Assembly (NCBI GenBank): GCA_017857235.1
Contig: JAFMDN010000001.1
Span: 1 to 64,000 of the forward strand
Origin: Methanobacteriota archaeon
GTDB taxonomy: Archaea; Thermoplasmatota; Thermoplasmata; Thermoplasmatales; GCA-001856825
DNA length: 64,000 nt
Direction of reading: 5' to 3'
Below are positions 18,044 to 26,979 of this stretch, in pieces; the first letter of the stretch is position 1, and the number at the start of each line of letters is the position of its first letter. The notes beneath the pieces are model-generated. The model searched no databases. It worked only from the letters and a program-made list of their open reading frames with translations, and had not been told where the DNA came from. Made by a program: the position numbers and the translations under genes.

Positions 18044-19192
18044 TTATTTGAACCTTTTTTTCTGAATATTGTGCCCAATTATTATTTTCCTAATTTCATT
18101 AGTACCCGCACCTATTTCATATAAAAGTGCGTCCCTGTGATATCGTTCCAATGGGTATTCGCTCATATATCCATATCCGCCAAATATCATAATAGCATGT
18201 TTGGTTATCTCGGTTGCAGTTTCTGATGCAAAAAGTATGGATGAAGCAGCATATGAGGGATCGAGCAACTCCTCTTTAGTCATTAATGCAGCTTTGTAAG
18301 CTAATAGCCTCGCAGCCTCCAGCTTAGTAAACATATAGGCAAGCCTCTCTTGAATAAGTTCAAAATCCCCTATTTTTTGGCCAAACTGTTCCCTGGACGT
18401 GGAATAATTAATAGAATCTTCAAGTGCCCTTCTGGCTATACCTAAAGGCCCAAAAGCAAGAACCGCCCTTTCACTGTTTAAGCCTGACATTATAATTCTC
18501 CTTCCATCACCCTCGTTTCCCATTAATCTATCCTTCCCCACAACAATATCATTAAAAACTACTTCTCCGGTAGGCGAGCCTCTCATCCCCATTTTCTTTA
18601 ATTTCTTAGGAGTTTCCACACCATCGGCTCTTTCCAGTAAAAAGGCAGAGTAAATTGATCCATTTCGAGCATAGGTTAAAAATAAATCTGCAATAGGTGC
18701 ATTGGTAATGAATATCTTTGAACCATTTATCTTGTATTTTTCATCTTCCATTTTATTGTAAGTGGTTTTCATTGAGCCTATAGCATCTGATCCTGCTCCT
18801 GGTTCTGTCAAACACAGAGATCCTATTAATTCGCCTTTGGACATCTTATCTAAATATCTTTCCTTCTGATGCTTAGAGCCGTTTCTGTTTAGATTATCCA
18901 TGACCAGATTTGAGTGGGCTCCATAAGATAATCCTATGGATGCTGAATAATAACTTAGTTCTTCGAGTATCAAGCCTTGGGTTAAATAATCCAAATTGGC
19001 ACCCCCATATTCTTCTGGTACTGTAATACCGAGAATCCCAAGGCTACCCATTTCTCTGAATAATCCCTTAGGATCAAATTCATCACTATCGATTTTGTTT
19101 GCTATCGGTTCAATTTTTTTCCTGGAGAATTCTGAAACCATATTCAAAATGGATTCTGTTTCAGGAGAGAGCTTAAAATCCATAACAATCAT
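18044..19192 (-). CDS. Acyl-CoA dehydrogenase, isovaleryl-CoA dehydrogenase-like
   Basis: A 382-residue FAD enzyme. LCLTEPGAGSDA (127-137) is the FAD/substrate signature. The usual catalytic Glu of the C-terminal YEGT motif is absent (YEIGAGTNEIRK). Instead E241 in SGLNSERAVLAFGPLG occupies the position of the catalytic Glu of isovaleryl-CoA dehydrogenase, whose C-terminal motif is also EIGAGT. Leucine or branched-chain acyl-CoA oxidation is therefore the best guess. An ATG at 19183 is an alternative start. It stands alone, 40 bases from sod. Confidence 0.9.
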   Translation of the reverse strand: MIVMDFKLSPETESILNMVSEFSRKKIEPIANKIDSDEFDPKGLFREMGSLGILGITVPEEYGGANLDYLTQGLILEELSYYSASIGLSYGAHSNLVMDNLNRNGSKHQKERYLDKMSKGELIGSLCLTEPGAGSDAIGSMKTTYNKMEDEKYKINGSKIFITNAPIADLFLTYARNGSIYSAFLLERADGVETPKKLKKMGMRGSPTGEVVFNDIVVGKDRLMGNEGDGRRIIMSGLNSERAVLAFGPLGIARRALEDSINYSTSREQFGQKIGDFELIQERLAYMFTKLEAARLLAYKAALMTKEELLDPSYAASSILFASETATEITKHAIMIFGGYGYMSEYPLERYHRDALLYEIGAGTNEIRKIIIGHNIQKKRFK

Positions 19193-19257
19193 CCAACTAA
19201 GTTAATTAAAAATTTAAAATTTTCTAGTAATTCATCTAATACGGTGAAATTTTCATG

Positions 19258-19270
19258 AAATTTAAATAAT
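19258..19270 (+). promoter_or_regulatory. TATA-like box, leaderless promoter
   Basis: aaatttaaataat is centred about 26 bases before the ATG at 19290, so transcription should begin at or within a base or two of the start codon. Confidence 0.5.
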
Positions 19271-19289
19271 AATTATAAATTGTTCAATC

Positions 19290-19973
19290 ATGGATCTCCA
19301 TTTCTACCCGTCAATTGAATTGGAGGCTATGCTGTATGGCATATGCAGGGGATCCTTAACAAAAGATATACAATGCGTACCAGATTACGAATGCAAGGGA
19401 GATATTTATCTGGGGCCAGTAGGGGTCGTGAAACTTGCTGATAGGGAGATTATTGATTCGGGAAATATTTTTTCGAACTTTATGGGACCTAATTACTATT
19501 ATGAAAAAGAGGAAGATTATGTCAATATCAAAAAGGGGGATATGGTTTCCAAATTTTATGCAAAATTGTTGCTAAATAGGGAAACAAGGGAAGGATTAAA
19601 TTTGCCTTTAGTGCTATCCCCGTATGATGAATTTATTAATCGCTCTACGGGGGAGGTATTTGCTACTTTTAAGATAGACCTGTTTTCAAAATGGGCTGAT
19701 AGATTTGGTGAAATTCCGATGCCTCTGTATCTGGCAACTTTAAAAAATAATATGTTTATTAACAGTGACTTAGTTGAGGAATATATAAGGAAGTCTATCA
19801 AATTTCTCCACTACAATTTAGATTCAATTTTAAGGGATATCATAGACAACAGTAAAGTGATAGAGGAGCTTAACCTCCATAAATTGTCCATATTTAATTT
19901 TATAAACCGTTCTTCATTTTCCTTAAAATTAGAGGATAAGATTTCGATAGAGACTATAGCTGAATATCTATAA
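19290..19973 (+). CDS. Uncharacterised 227-residue protein
   Basis: I do not recognise this protein. It is soluble, with no signal peptide, membrane segment or obvious cofactor motif. The N-terminal half is mixed alpha/beta with three Cys (CRGS, CVPDYEC, within residues 19-35). The C-terminal third is helical (DLVEEYIRKSIKFLHYNLDSILRDI). The ATG at 19290 fits a leaderless promoter. The following gene is PGI/PMI after 42 bases, on the same strand, so co-transcription is possible. Confidence 0.75.
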   Translation: MDLHFYPSIELEAMLYGICRGSLTKDIQCVPDYECKGDIYLGPVGVVKLADREIIDSGNIFSNFMGPNYYYEKEEDYVNIKKGDMVSKFYAKLLLNRETREGLNLPLVLSPYDEFINRSTGEVFATFKIDLFSKWADRFGEIPMPLYLATLKNNMFINSDLVEEYIRKSIKFLHYNLDSILRDIIDNSKVIEELNLHKLSIFNFINRSSFSLKLEDKISIETIAEYL

Positions 19974-20015
19974 ACATTTAGAAAGTAATTTATCAAATAC
20001 TTGCATGATGATCAT

Positions 20016-20942
20016 ATGGGGGACTATTTAGAAGAAATAATTGATAAGGTTAAGCAAATGGATTTTAAGGATTCCATAGATTTTTCTTTGAAATTCAAAA
20101 ATATCGTAATTTTTGGGATGGGTGGATCCGGTATAGCCGGAAAGATTTTTCAGGATCTATTTACAAAATTTCCTGTTATTTCAATAGATTCATATGAATT
20201 TCCCCAATATATTGATGAAAATACACTCTTCATTTCCATCAGCTACTCTGGTAATACAGAGGAAACTATAAGAGCTACAGATATGGCAATAAAAAAGGGG
20301 GCCAAGGTATGGGCGATCACCTCTGGTGGAGAACTATCGAAAATGGTAAAAAATGTAATCCTAATTCCTAAAGGACTTCAACCTAGATCATCAATTGGCT
20401 ATCTTTTAAATCCTCTGCTTCTAGGATCTGGGTTGGCGGATGATGACTCCCTCAAAGAAGCAAAGGAAAATATTGAAAAATTAAATAGGGAACATGAAGA
20501 AATGAAAATAATCGCTGATGAGATATATTATGGGAATAAAATTCCTGCCATATTTGGATTCCCTCCATACAAATATGTAGCTTACAGACTTAAAACTCAG
20601 TTCAATGAAAATTCAAAGATTTTAGCCTATTGGAGCTACTTCCCGGAATTAAATCACAATGATACAATGCCTTTGAAAAGCACTTACAGGAAAGAGCTAT
20701 TCTATTTTATCGCTTTAACTTACCCTAATATTAATGAGATTTATCTTAAAAGGCTTAAAATAACATCAGAAATCTGCGATTTCAATTATAAGGAAGTAAG
20801 AGCCATGGGCGAGTCTCTAGCATCACAAATATACACATCAATACATCAAGGCGATCTAATATCTTATTATCTTGCGAAAAGAAGGGGTGTAGATCCCAGA
20901 GATGTAAATATAATTGAGGAACTTAAGAGGCGTTTATCTTAG
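20016..20942 (+). CDS. Bifunctional phosphoglucose/phosphomannose isomerase
   Basis: A SIS-domain sugar isomerase interconverting glucose-6-P or mannose-6-P with fructose-6-P; 308 residues from the ATG at 20016. The first SIS motif is FGMGGSGIAGKI, followed by ISISYSGNTEET, the substrate-phosphate loop typical of archaeal PGI/PMI. The C-terminal NHNDTMP and HQGDLISYYLAKRRGVDP segments are also typical. The frame extends to a TTG at 20001, but family N-termini favour the ATG. Confidence 0.92.
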   Translation: MGDYLEEIIDKVKQMDFKDSIDFSLKFKNIVIFGMGGSGIAGKIFQDLFTKFPVISIDSYEFPQYIDENTLFISISYSGNTEETIRATDMAIKKGAKVWAITSGGELSKMVKNVILIPKGLQPRSSIGYLLNPLLLGSGLADDDSLKEAKENIEKLNREHEEMKIIADEIYYGNKIPAIFGFPPYKYVAYRLKTQFNENSKILAYWSYFPELNHNDTMPLKSTYRKELFYFIALTYPNINEIYLKRLKITSEICDFNYKEVRAMGESLASQIYTSIHQGDLISYYLAKRRGVDPRDVNIIEELKRRLS

Positions 20943-21250
20943 AGCTTGGCGATGTGATATTCCAATAATTTTTAATGATATTTTAACGACTTCATAACTA
21001 TTTATCCGCAGAACAAATCTTTAGTGGATTTATAGAATGAAATCTATGTCCATTGATACTAAATAATTACCAGTCCTAAGGTTATAATATTAGTTCTTAA
21101 ATTAAACGTGATCGCATTTCGAATTGATCAGTCTTCCCTTGTTTAACTGTTTTATTATAAATTGCTCAGTTTATGGGATAAACATTAAAAATTATTTGAA
21201 ATAAGGATATGCATCATTTATTTATAATAGTAAATTCTTGCTGACTTGAA
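20943..21250. other. Gene-free intergenic region
   Basis: 308 bases, AT-rich, with no convincing ORF, tRNA or repeat on either strand. The only element I can support is the promoter near its right end (21217-21227). Confidence 0.6.
21217..21227 (+). promoter_or_regulatory. TATA-like box, leaderless promoter
   Basis: tttatttataa is centred close to 28 bases before the ATG at 21251, which fits a leaderless transcript. Confidence 0.5.
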
Positions 21251-21607
21251 ATGCCTATAATAAAAAGGGAGGAATTGATTGAGGCATTGAAAATTGTTTT
21301 CGAACCATCAGGTATGACAAAAAAAGAAATTGAAGAGCTGGCTGATTATGTGCTTAGTTTCTTTGGTTATGAAAAGACCTTGATAGATAATATTTTAAGC
21401 CAACAGGATAGAGATATATTTTATACCCTCCAAGACACCGGAATATTAACAACTAGCAGCGAGAATATAACCTTGCAGAAAGGCAAGCCGTGGAGGATTC
21501 ATTATTGGCACATTAATCTTGATAAGATACATTCAATCATTAACGAACACAAAGCCAAAGAACAGGATGTTTATGAAAAGATTTTCAGAGATCTCGAGGA
21601 GCAATAA
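21251..21607 (+). CDS. Small conserved archaeal protein of unknown function
   Basis: A 118-residue soluble protein: an N-terminal helical part (KREELIEALKIVF ... ADYVLSFFGY), then QQDRDIFYTLQDTGIL and KPWRIHYWHINLDKI. This pattern (short winged-helix-like body with a W-R-I-H-Y-W strand) resembles a small family I associate with Thermoplasmata genomes (DUF6015, from memory and not checked). A DNA-binding role is possible but unproven. It is monocistronic, with a leaderless promoter and decayed DNA downstream. Confidence 0.75.
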   Translation: MPIIKREELIEALKIVFEPSGMTKKEIEELADYVLSFFGYEKTLIDNILSQQDRDIFYTLQDTGILTTSSENITLQKGKPWRIHYWHINLDKIHSIINEHKAKEQDVYEKIFRDLEEQ

Positions 21608-22270
21608 TATAATTAATTTCTATTTTTTGAATTATCGAAATTTATTCCCCATTTAATTTTTCAAAGGTATGAGTTTTCTAAATCCCTAATCCATTTATAG
21701 ATTACAAAAATAAATTCATTAGGGTCATTCTTCATATGCCACACGATAATTTCAAACAAAATTAAGGAGAAAACAAAAAATCACTACAATCATTCAATGA
21801 AATTGAAAACCTTATACCCTATTGATAAAATAACAATTTCAGATATTCAGATCTTAATACAATTTGTTTCAAGTGAGGAAAAGCTTCAAAAATTTACCGC
21901 AGATAAGTATGAGAGTATCTCATAATTTAGATAAAGGTTTGAATCTTTCAATGAAATTTATTATAAAGCCATTGATATGGAAAAATAAGAAAAAAGGCAT
22001 ATAATCAATAGTTACCGCTATATATACTCGGACAACTTGCAATATTTCTAAAACTTAGATGTTGTTGATCCATCATTTGCTCAGGGAACTACTTTACCTG
22101 AACCTGGCGGATTAAGCCCATGGGAGATTCTTGAAATTTTAATAAGTATAAATATAGACAAATTTGGAGTAGATATTACCGAAGTTATCCCTGGTTAGGA
22201 TTATAACGGGATCACCCAGATACTTGCGATGAATATCATTTTGATTTGTTTATATAAATTTTAAAAATGA
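21608..22270. other. Intergenic region with agmatinase remnant
   Basis: 663 bases with no intact gene. From 22053 a degraded agmatinase C-terminus is readable. Upstream of it the same plus-strand frame can be followed from about 21816 with several stops, so it may hold further eroded coding sequence, but no motif is convincing there. Confidence 0.6.
22053..22264 (+). pseudogene. Agmatinase/arginase-family C-terminal fragment
   Basis: The plus-strand frame reads NLDVVDPSFAQGTTLPEPGG, the metal-binding D-x-x-DP-x-F-A-x-G and P-E-P-G-G core of agmatinase. It continues LSPWEILEIL ... FGVDITEVIPG, then a TAG, then DYNGITQILAMNII, which matches the YDxNGxTAxLA end of the family. A TAA also precedes NLD in frame. 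The N-terminal two thirds, including the first metal-binding motifs, are not recognisable. Agmatinase makes putrescine and urea from agmatine; this copy is dead. Confidence 0.8.
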
Positions 22271-22345
22271 TGCTCCGGACGGGATTTGGACCCGTGTCGT
22301 CGGCTCGAAAGGCCGATATGCTTGACCGGACTACACCACCGGAGC
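22271..22345 (-). tRNA. tRNA-Glu (UUC)
   Basis: A 75-nt cloverleaf on the minus strand. The acceptor stem GCTCCGG pairs with CCGGAGC, discriminator A. The anticodon stem TCGGC/GCCGA encloses loop CTTTCGA, giving anticodon UUC. The T-arm contains GGTCCAAATCC. No intron and no encoded CCA. Sequence is typical of archaeal tRNA-Glu. Confidence 0.95.
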
Positions 22346-22366
22346 TTGACGGTAATTTTTTACTTG

Positions 22367-22374
22367 TATAAAAT
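22367..22374 (-). promoter_or_regulatory. TATA-like box of tRNA-Glu
   Basis: Read on the minus strand as attttata, centred about 26 bases upstream of the tRNA 5' end at 22345, the normal archaeal spacing. Confidence 0.6.
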
Positions 22375-22414
22375 CTTGGTGAATGTGTCTTAGAGATAAG
22401 GGAAAATTAAAATA

Positions 22415-22424
22415 TTGTTTATAT
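22415..22424 (+). promoter_or_regulatory. TATA-like box of CBS-glyS operon
   Basis: ttgtttatat is centred about 32 bases before the ATG at 22452, predicting a very short leader of roughly five bases. Confidence 0.4.
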
Positions 22425-22451
22425 CTACCTTATCAACTCAAGTGAAGTCCC

Positions 22452-23294
22452 ATGACTGATACAGTTGAACAGTTTATGACCAAAAAGCCCTTTGTTTTGA
22501 AGCTTCCATCCAACGTCTCAGAAGCTATGAAAATAATGGCCAAAAGAGATGTGGCTGCAGTGCCGGTAACAAATTCTAAGGGGGAATACGTGGGAATAGT
22601 TACCAGGAGGGATATTCTTGAGAATCCAAAAGAAGATGAAATATCCCTCTTGATGAGAAAGGATCTTCCTACATTATCACCAAATGACCCCATAGGAAAG
22701 GCTGCAGAATATTTTGTAAAATTAAGAAGAAGACACCTGCCAGTTATAGAGAATAATAAAATTGTTGGTATATTAACTCCATATGATCTGCTTGATGCCG
22801 TAATAATCAAGAATCCTCAAAAGACTATAAGGCAAGTTATGAATTCCATAGCTATTCCAGTTTATTACAAATCAACTGCTAGAATGGTTGAGAAAATAAT
22901 TAGATTGACAAAAATTACAGCCTTTCCAGTCCTAGACGATGATGGGAAGTTAGTAGGAATTATTACAGAGAGAGATCTCCTGAATGGAGCGAATCTTGAT
23001 GTTAAAACTGTGTCATCACAATTGGGCATAGGAGAGGATGATGATTCTTGGAGCTGGGAATCATTGAGGGATATTTTTACATTCTATTATACGGTTAGGG
23101 ATCTAAAATTACCTGACATAACCATAGATAAAATTATGTCAAAAGAACCAAAAACAATTTTCGAAGGATCTCCAGTAGCTGAAGCAGCCAAAATTATGAA
23201 AAAGAACAAATTCACCCAACTCCCAGTCAATGATCTGGAAAATGATATAAGCGGAATGGTTTATGATTTTGATATAATATCCTCTTTGTTATGA
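22452..23294 (+). CDS. Four-CBS-domain protein
   Basis: 280 residues made of two Bateman modules (about 1-120 and 125-280), with repeated patterns such as AAVPVTNSKGEYVGIVTRRD and AFPVLDDDGKLVGIITERD. No catalytic domain is fused. Such proteins usually sense adenine nucleotides or SAM and regulate a partner. It overlaps glyS by 4 nt (23291-23294), so glycyl-tRNA synthetase or the following gene may be the partner (inference). It is distinct from the CBS protein at 13564, which has an extra C-terminal domain. Confidence 0.88.
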   Translation: MTDTVEQFMTKKPFVLKLPSNVSEAMKIMAKRDVAAVPVTNSKGEYVGIVTRRDILENPKEDEISLLMRKDLPTLSPNDPIGKAAEYFVKLRRRHLPVIENNKIVGILTPYDLLDAVIIKNPQKTIRQVMNSIAIPVYYKSTARMVEKIIRLTKITAFPVLDDDGKLVGIITERDLLNGANLDVKTVSSQLGIGEDDDSWSWESLRDIFTFYYTVRDLKLPDITIDKIMSKEPKTIFEGSPVAEAAKIMKKNKFTQLPVNDLENDISGMVYDFDIISSLL

Positions 23295-24937
23295 AGGACG
23301 AGATTGATCAAGAGGAAGTTGCGAAGAGAAGGGGAATTTACTTTCCTGCTTTTTCAATATACGGTGGATCATCTGGATTATTTGATTATGGTCCATACGG
23401 GTCATTAATAAAGGACAATATACAAAACATTTGGAAAGAAATGATATTTTCTGAAGGGCCCGTAGCTATGCTAGATTCACCTGCCCTTACCCTTCAAAAT
23501 GTTTTAAAGGCTTCGGGGCATTACGATCGTTTCTTCGATTATTCTGTCCAATGCAAATCTTGTAATACTAAATTTAGAGCGGATGATATAGTAGAATCCT
23601 TGGGATTGAAAGTGATTCTAGATAGAGATTATCTTAACAATATTATTAGAGAGAAAGGTATTAAATGCCCAAAATGTGGTGGAGAATTTGATGACGTCAG
23701 GATACATAAGTTAATGTTTCAAGTAGACCAAGGGGAAAATATGGATCCCCTATTCCTTAGACCAGAGACAGCGCAGGGCATATTTGTTAATTTCAAGGAA
23801 TTTTATAGATTCTTTAGAGAAAAGCTTCCGTTTGCGGTAATCCAGATTGGCAGAGGATACAGGAATGAAATTTCACCAAGGAGGGGCCTTTACAGATTAC
23901 GGGAGTTTAATATGATGGAATGTGAAGTATTTCTTGACCCAAAAGATGAGAAGTGGGTCAAGGAGCCTTACGATGATATTAAAATTCATTACCTTACAAA
24001 CAAAGATGAGGACTTGTTCATGACCCCCAAGGAGGCATATGAAAAGGGGATAATTAAATCTCAACCACTGGCCTATTTTACAGGTTTTGCTTTTAAGTTC
24101 TATAGTAGAATAGGTCTTGACGTAAATAAAATAAGGTTTAGGCAGCACAAGAAAGAAGACCTATCTCACTATTCTTCGGATACCTGGGATGCTGAAGCAC
24201 TCACAGATATAGGTTGGATAGAAATTACAGGTATAGCCCATAGGGGAACATACGATGTAGGTCGCCATATTGAGTATAGCGCCAGAGATCTTTATGCACA
24301 GCGGCTTGTAGAACCGCACAAGGAGAAGAAGATAGAATTAGAACCAAACTTTAAGGAAATAAAAAGGGACTTTGGAGATAAAGCTGGTGAAATAATAAAG
24401 GCCATAAATAATGGTAACTCAACCGTTTTCCTAAACAACAAGCAAATTTCTTTAGAAAAATACATCATCAGAAAGGAAGTTGAAGTTACAGTTGACAGGG
24501 AGTCTTTTGTCCCGATTGTTGTGGAACCCTCATTTGGTTTGGATAGGATTATTTATGCACTTCTAGATCATAATTTTGATAAGAGAGAGGAAAACGGGTA
24601 TGTTTATCTTAAAATACCTCCACAGGTTGCACCTTTTATTGCAGGCGTTTACCCACTTTTCCCCAAAGAAGATTTAGAAAAGGTTGCAAAAGATATTTAC
24701 CAAAAATTATTGAATGACGGATTCAAGGTAATTTATGATGATTCTGGGTCTATCGGTAAAAGATATGCCAGATATGATGAGGTTGGAGTGCCATTTGGAA
24801 TCACCGTTGATTATGATACTTTGAAAGATTCTACTGTAACCATAAGGTTTAGAGATACAACAGAACAGATAAGGGTTTCAATAAATGATCTAACATCAAA
24901 ATTAAGGGAACTTCTATGGACTGGAAAGAAAAATTGA
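23291..24937 (+). CDS. glyS: Glycyl-tRNA synthetase, class II alpha2 type
   Basis: 548 residues. GLFDYGPYGSLIKDN (29-43) is the N-terminal signature. Zinc-ribbon cysteines are C88, C91 and C126, C129. Class II motif 2 is seen in IGRGYRNEISPRRGLYRLREFNMME, and motif 3 in VVEPSFGLDRIIYALL. The C-terminal anticodon-binding domain is complete (DDSGSIGKRYARYDEVGVPF). It starts within the stop of the upstream CBS gene and overlaps the next gene by 22 nt. Confidence 0.96.
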   Translation: MKDEIDQEEVAKRRGIYFPAFSIYGGSSGLFDYGPYGSLIKDNIQNIWKEMIFSEGPVAMLDSPALTLQNVLKASGHYDRFFDYSVQCKSCNTKFRADDIVESLGLKVILDRDYLNNIIREKGIKCPKCGGEFDDVRIHKLMFQVDQGENMDPLFLRPETAQGIFVNFKEFYRFFREKLPFAVIQIGRGYRNEISPRRGLYRLREFNMMECEVFLDPKDEKWVKEPYDDIKIHYLTNKDEDLFMTPKEAYEKGIIKSQPLAYFTGFAFKFYSRIGLDVNKIRFRQHKKEDLSHYSSDTWDAEALTDIGWIEITGIAHRGTYDVGRHIEYSARDLYAQRLVEPHKEKKIELEPNFKEIKRDFGDKAGEIIKAINNGNSTVFLNNKQISLEKYIIRKEVEVTVDRESFVPIVVEPSFGLDRIIYALLDHNFDKREENGYVYLKIPPQVAPFIAGVYPLFPKEDLEKVAKDIYQKLLNDGFKVIYDDSGSIGKRYARYDEVGVPFGITVDYDTLKDSTVTIRFRDTTEQIRVSINDLTSKLRELLWTGKKN

Positions 24938-25662
24938 AAGCTGCAGTTGAAGAACTTAGATGGGTAATACCGGATAAAGTTGGAGTAGTATTTTCAGGGG
25001 GTCTAGATTCCTCCTTTTTAGCCTATATTTCAAACATGTGGGATAAGGATGTACATCTTTATTCTGCAGGAACCATAGACTCGGCTGACTTCAATTGGGT
25101 ATTCAAAGCTGCCGATTACCTAGGTTTGCCTTTGAAGTTCATAACCATAGATGAAAACAACATTCTGGATTCAATCAAAATGATTAAAAGGATAGACCCT
25201 AATTCTGATGCACTTCAGGTACTTTTTGACATCCCGTTGTATTTCGTCAGCTCAGTGGCTTATGAAAGTAACTTAGTAAGTGGTCAAGGCTCTGATGAAC
25301 TTTTTTTAGGCTATAGAAAATATGAAAAGAATGATACGAGCTCCAAAGATTTGGAAAAACTATTGAATAGGGATTTACCCAGGGAAATTAAAATTGCCAA
25401 GAATTTTGGGAAGACCTTGATTGCCCCATATCTTAATGATTCATTCATGGATGTTGCAAAAAATATACCTTTTGAATTCAAAATTGCAGATGGCATTCAT
25501 AAAAAAATACTCCGGGAGGTGGCCATAGAATATGGATTAAATCCTGAGATAGCAATGCGACCTAAGAAAAGCGCCCAATATTCGAGCGGTGTAAAATATT
25601 TAATAGAAAAGATTGCAAAAAACAATGGAAAAAAGGTCTATGAATTTATTAGGGACTTGTAG
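24916..25662 (+). CDS. Stand-alone asparagine-synthase-like ATP-pyrophosphatase domain
   Basis: A 248-residue protein consisting only of the AsnB C-terminal synthetase-type domain. The PP-loop SGGLDSS is at 27-33, and SGQGSDELFLGYRKY matches the second AsnB motif. The N-terminal glutamine-hydrolysing domain (Cys2) is missing, so it would need free ammonia or have another AMP-forming activity. It overlaps glyS by 22 nt and its 3' end overlaps the convergent deaminase gene by 25 nt. Its substrate is unknown. Confidence 0.82.
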   Translation: MDWKEKLKAAVEELRWVIPDKVGVVFSGGLDSSFLAYISNMWDKDVHLYSAGTIDSADFNWVFKAADYLGLPLKFITIDENNILDSIKMIKRIDPNSDALQVLFDIPLYFVSSVAYESNLVSGQGSDELFLGYRKYEKNDTSSKDLEKLLNRDLPREIKIAKNFGKTLIAPYLNDSFMDVAKNIPFEFKIADGIHKKILREVAIEYGLNPEIAMRPKKSAQYSSGVKYLIEKIAKNNGKKVYEFIRDL

Positions 25663-26918
25663 TTATTATAGATTTTGACATTCTTTTTTATAATCTCTTC
25701 TACATCTATTCCCTTAAATTTTCCTTCCTCATACAGTATCTTGCCATTTACTATGGTATATTGCACATTCCTTCCGCTTCCTGAATAAATTAGGGATTCT
25801 ATTTCATGACCTTCTGATGGTTCCATGTTCAATCCCTTATTTAAGATAGCTAAGTCAGCCAGATAACCCTCCTTGATTAGACCTACCTTCTTCTTTAACA
25901 CTTTATATGGATTTATGGTCATAAACTTAAAAATTTCTACTGCTGGAACTGCGGTTGGCTCCTCCCTGTAATTTTTTTGAAGGTAGGACGCTACCCTTCC
26001 GGTTTCAATCAGATCAAGATGATTTGAAGATGTAGCAGAGTCAGTACCCAGAGTTACATTAACACCGTATTGAAGCATTTCTAATATGGGTGAAAAATTT
26101 CCATTTCCTAGCTTCATGTTACTTACAGGATTGTTCACGATTGTGGCACCATATTTTCCAAGAGTTTTTATTTCAGATAGAGTTAAATAAACACCGTGTG
26201 CTCCAATGAATTTATCTGAAATTACTCCAATACCCTCCAGGTATTCAACCGGTCTTTTCTTCTCTTTTTTTACAAGATCATAAACTTCTTTTTTATTTTC
26301 GCTTAGATGCATAGTCATGGGCAGATCAAACCGATCTGATAACTCCTTAGCTGCTAATAAATCATCTCTGGTTGTAGAGTAAACACCATGAGGCGCAGGC
26401 AATGGTGTTACCAGTTCATGATTCCTAAAGTTTCTAATGAAATTTTCTGCATTTTTTATAGGATCTCCTTTTTGTGTAGTAATTTCCTTGTTTACTATTG
26501 CCCACCCCAGAAAACCTCTAATCCCTATTTCGTTTACTGCCCTTGCTATTATATCTTCAGAATAATAAAGATCCATGAATGCAGTTATTCCATTTGAGAG
26601 CATCTCGAGAATTCCCAGTTTGGCACCCCAATAAATTTCTTCATCCGTCCTATTTGAATCCAACATGAAACCCCTGTTCAGAAAAGCATCAAACTTCAGA
26701 TCGTCAAAAAGGCCCCTCATGTTGGTCATAGCAATATGTGTATGCATATTTACAATCCCGGGGATAACTAACTTATTAGAGGCATCTATTACATATTCTG
26801 CCTCCTGTGATATTTTCTGTTTTATCTCTGATATGATATTTCCATCGATGTATATGTCTCCTTTAAAATTATTACCATCTGGGTTTAAGATAGTTGCATC
26901 CCTTATCTTAATTTGCAT
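25638..26918 (-). CDS. Methylthioadenosine/S-adenosylhomocysteine deaminase family amidohydrolase
   Basis: A 426-residue metal-dependent amidohydrolase. The first metal motif is NMHTHIAMTNMRG (H59, H61). Further ligands appear in MHLSENKKEV, GAHGVYL and LGTDSATSSN. This combination identifies the MTA/SAH (5'-deoxyadenosine) deaminase group (MtaD/DadD). With the MTA/MTI phosphorylase at 34891 it could support methionine salvage via methylthioinosine. The first gene downstream of the transporter at 26980 on the minus strand. Confidence 0.85.
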   Translation of the reverse strand: MQIKIRDATILNPDGNNFKGDIYIDGNIISEIKQKISQEAEYVIDASNKLVIPGIVNMHTHIAMTNMRGLFDDLKFDAFLNRGFMLDSNRTDEEIYWGAKLGILEMLSNGITAFMDLYYSEDIIARAVNEIGIRGFLGWAIVNKEITTQKGDPIKNAENFIRNFRNHELVTPLPAPHGVYSTTRDDLLAAKELSDRFDLPMTMHLSENKKEVYDLVKKEKKRPVEYLEGIGVISDKFIGAHGVYLTLSEIKTLGKYGATIVNNPVSNMKLGNGNFSPILEMLQYGVNVTLGTDSATSSNHLDLIETGRVASYLQKNYREEPTAVPAVEIFKFMTINPYKVLKKKVGLIKEGYLADLAILNKGLNMEPSEGHEIESLIYSGSGRNVQYTIVNGKILYEEGKFKGIDVEEIIKKNVKIYNNYKSLINS

Positions 26919-26979
26919 GAACGAACATTGTTTGATTTTATAATAATTTATAGCTTTATGGAAAACTATTCCGCAACTG

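Noticed and set aside
20943-21250. Possible small RNA or hidden gene in the gap
   Set aside because: No open frame, structured element or repeat could be supported beyond a TATA-like box.
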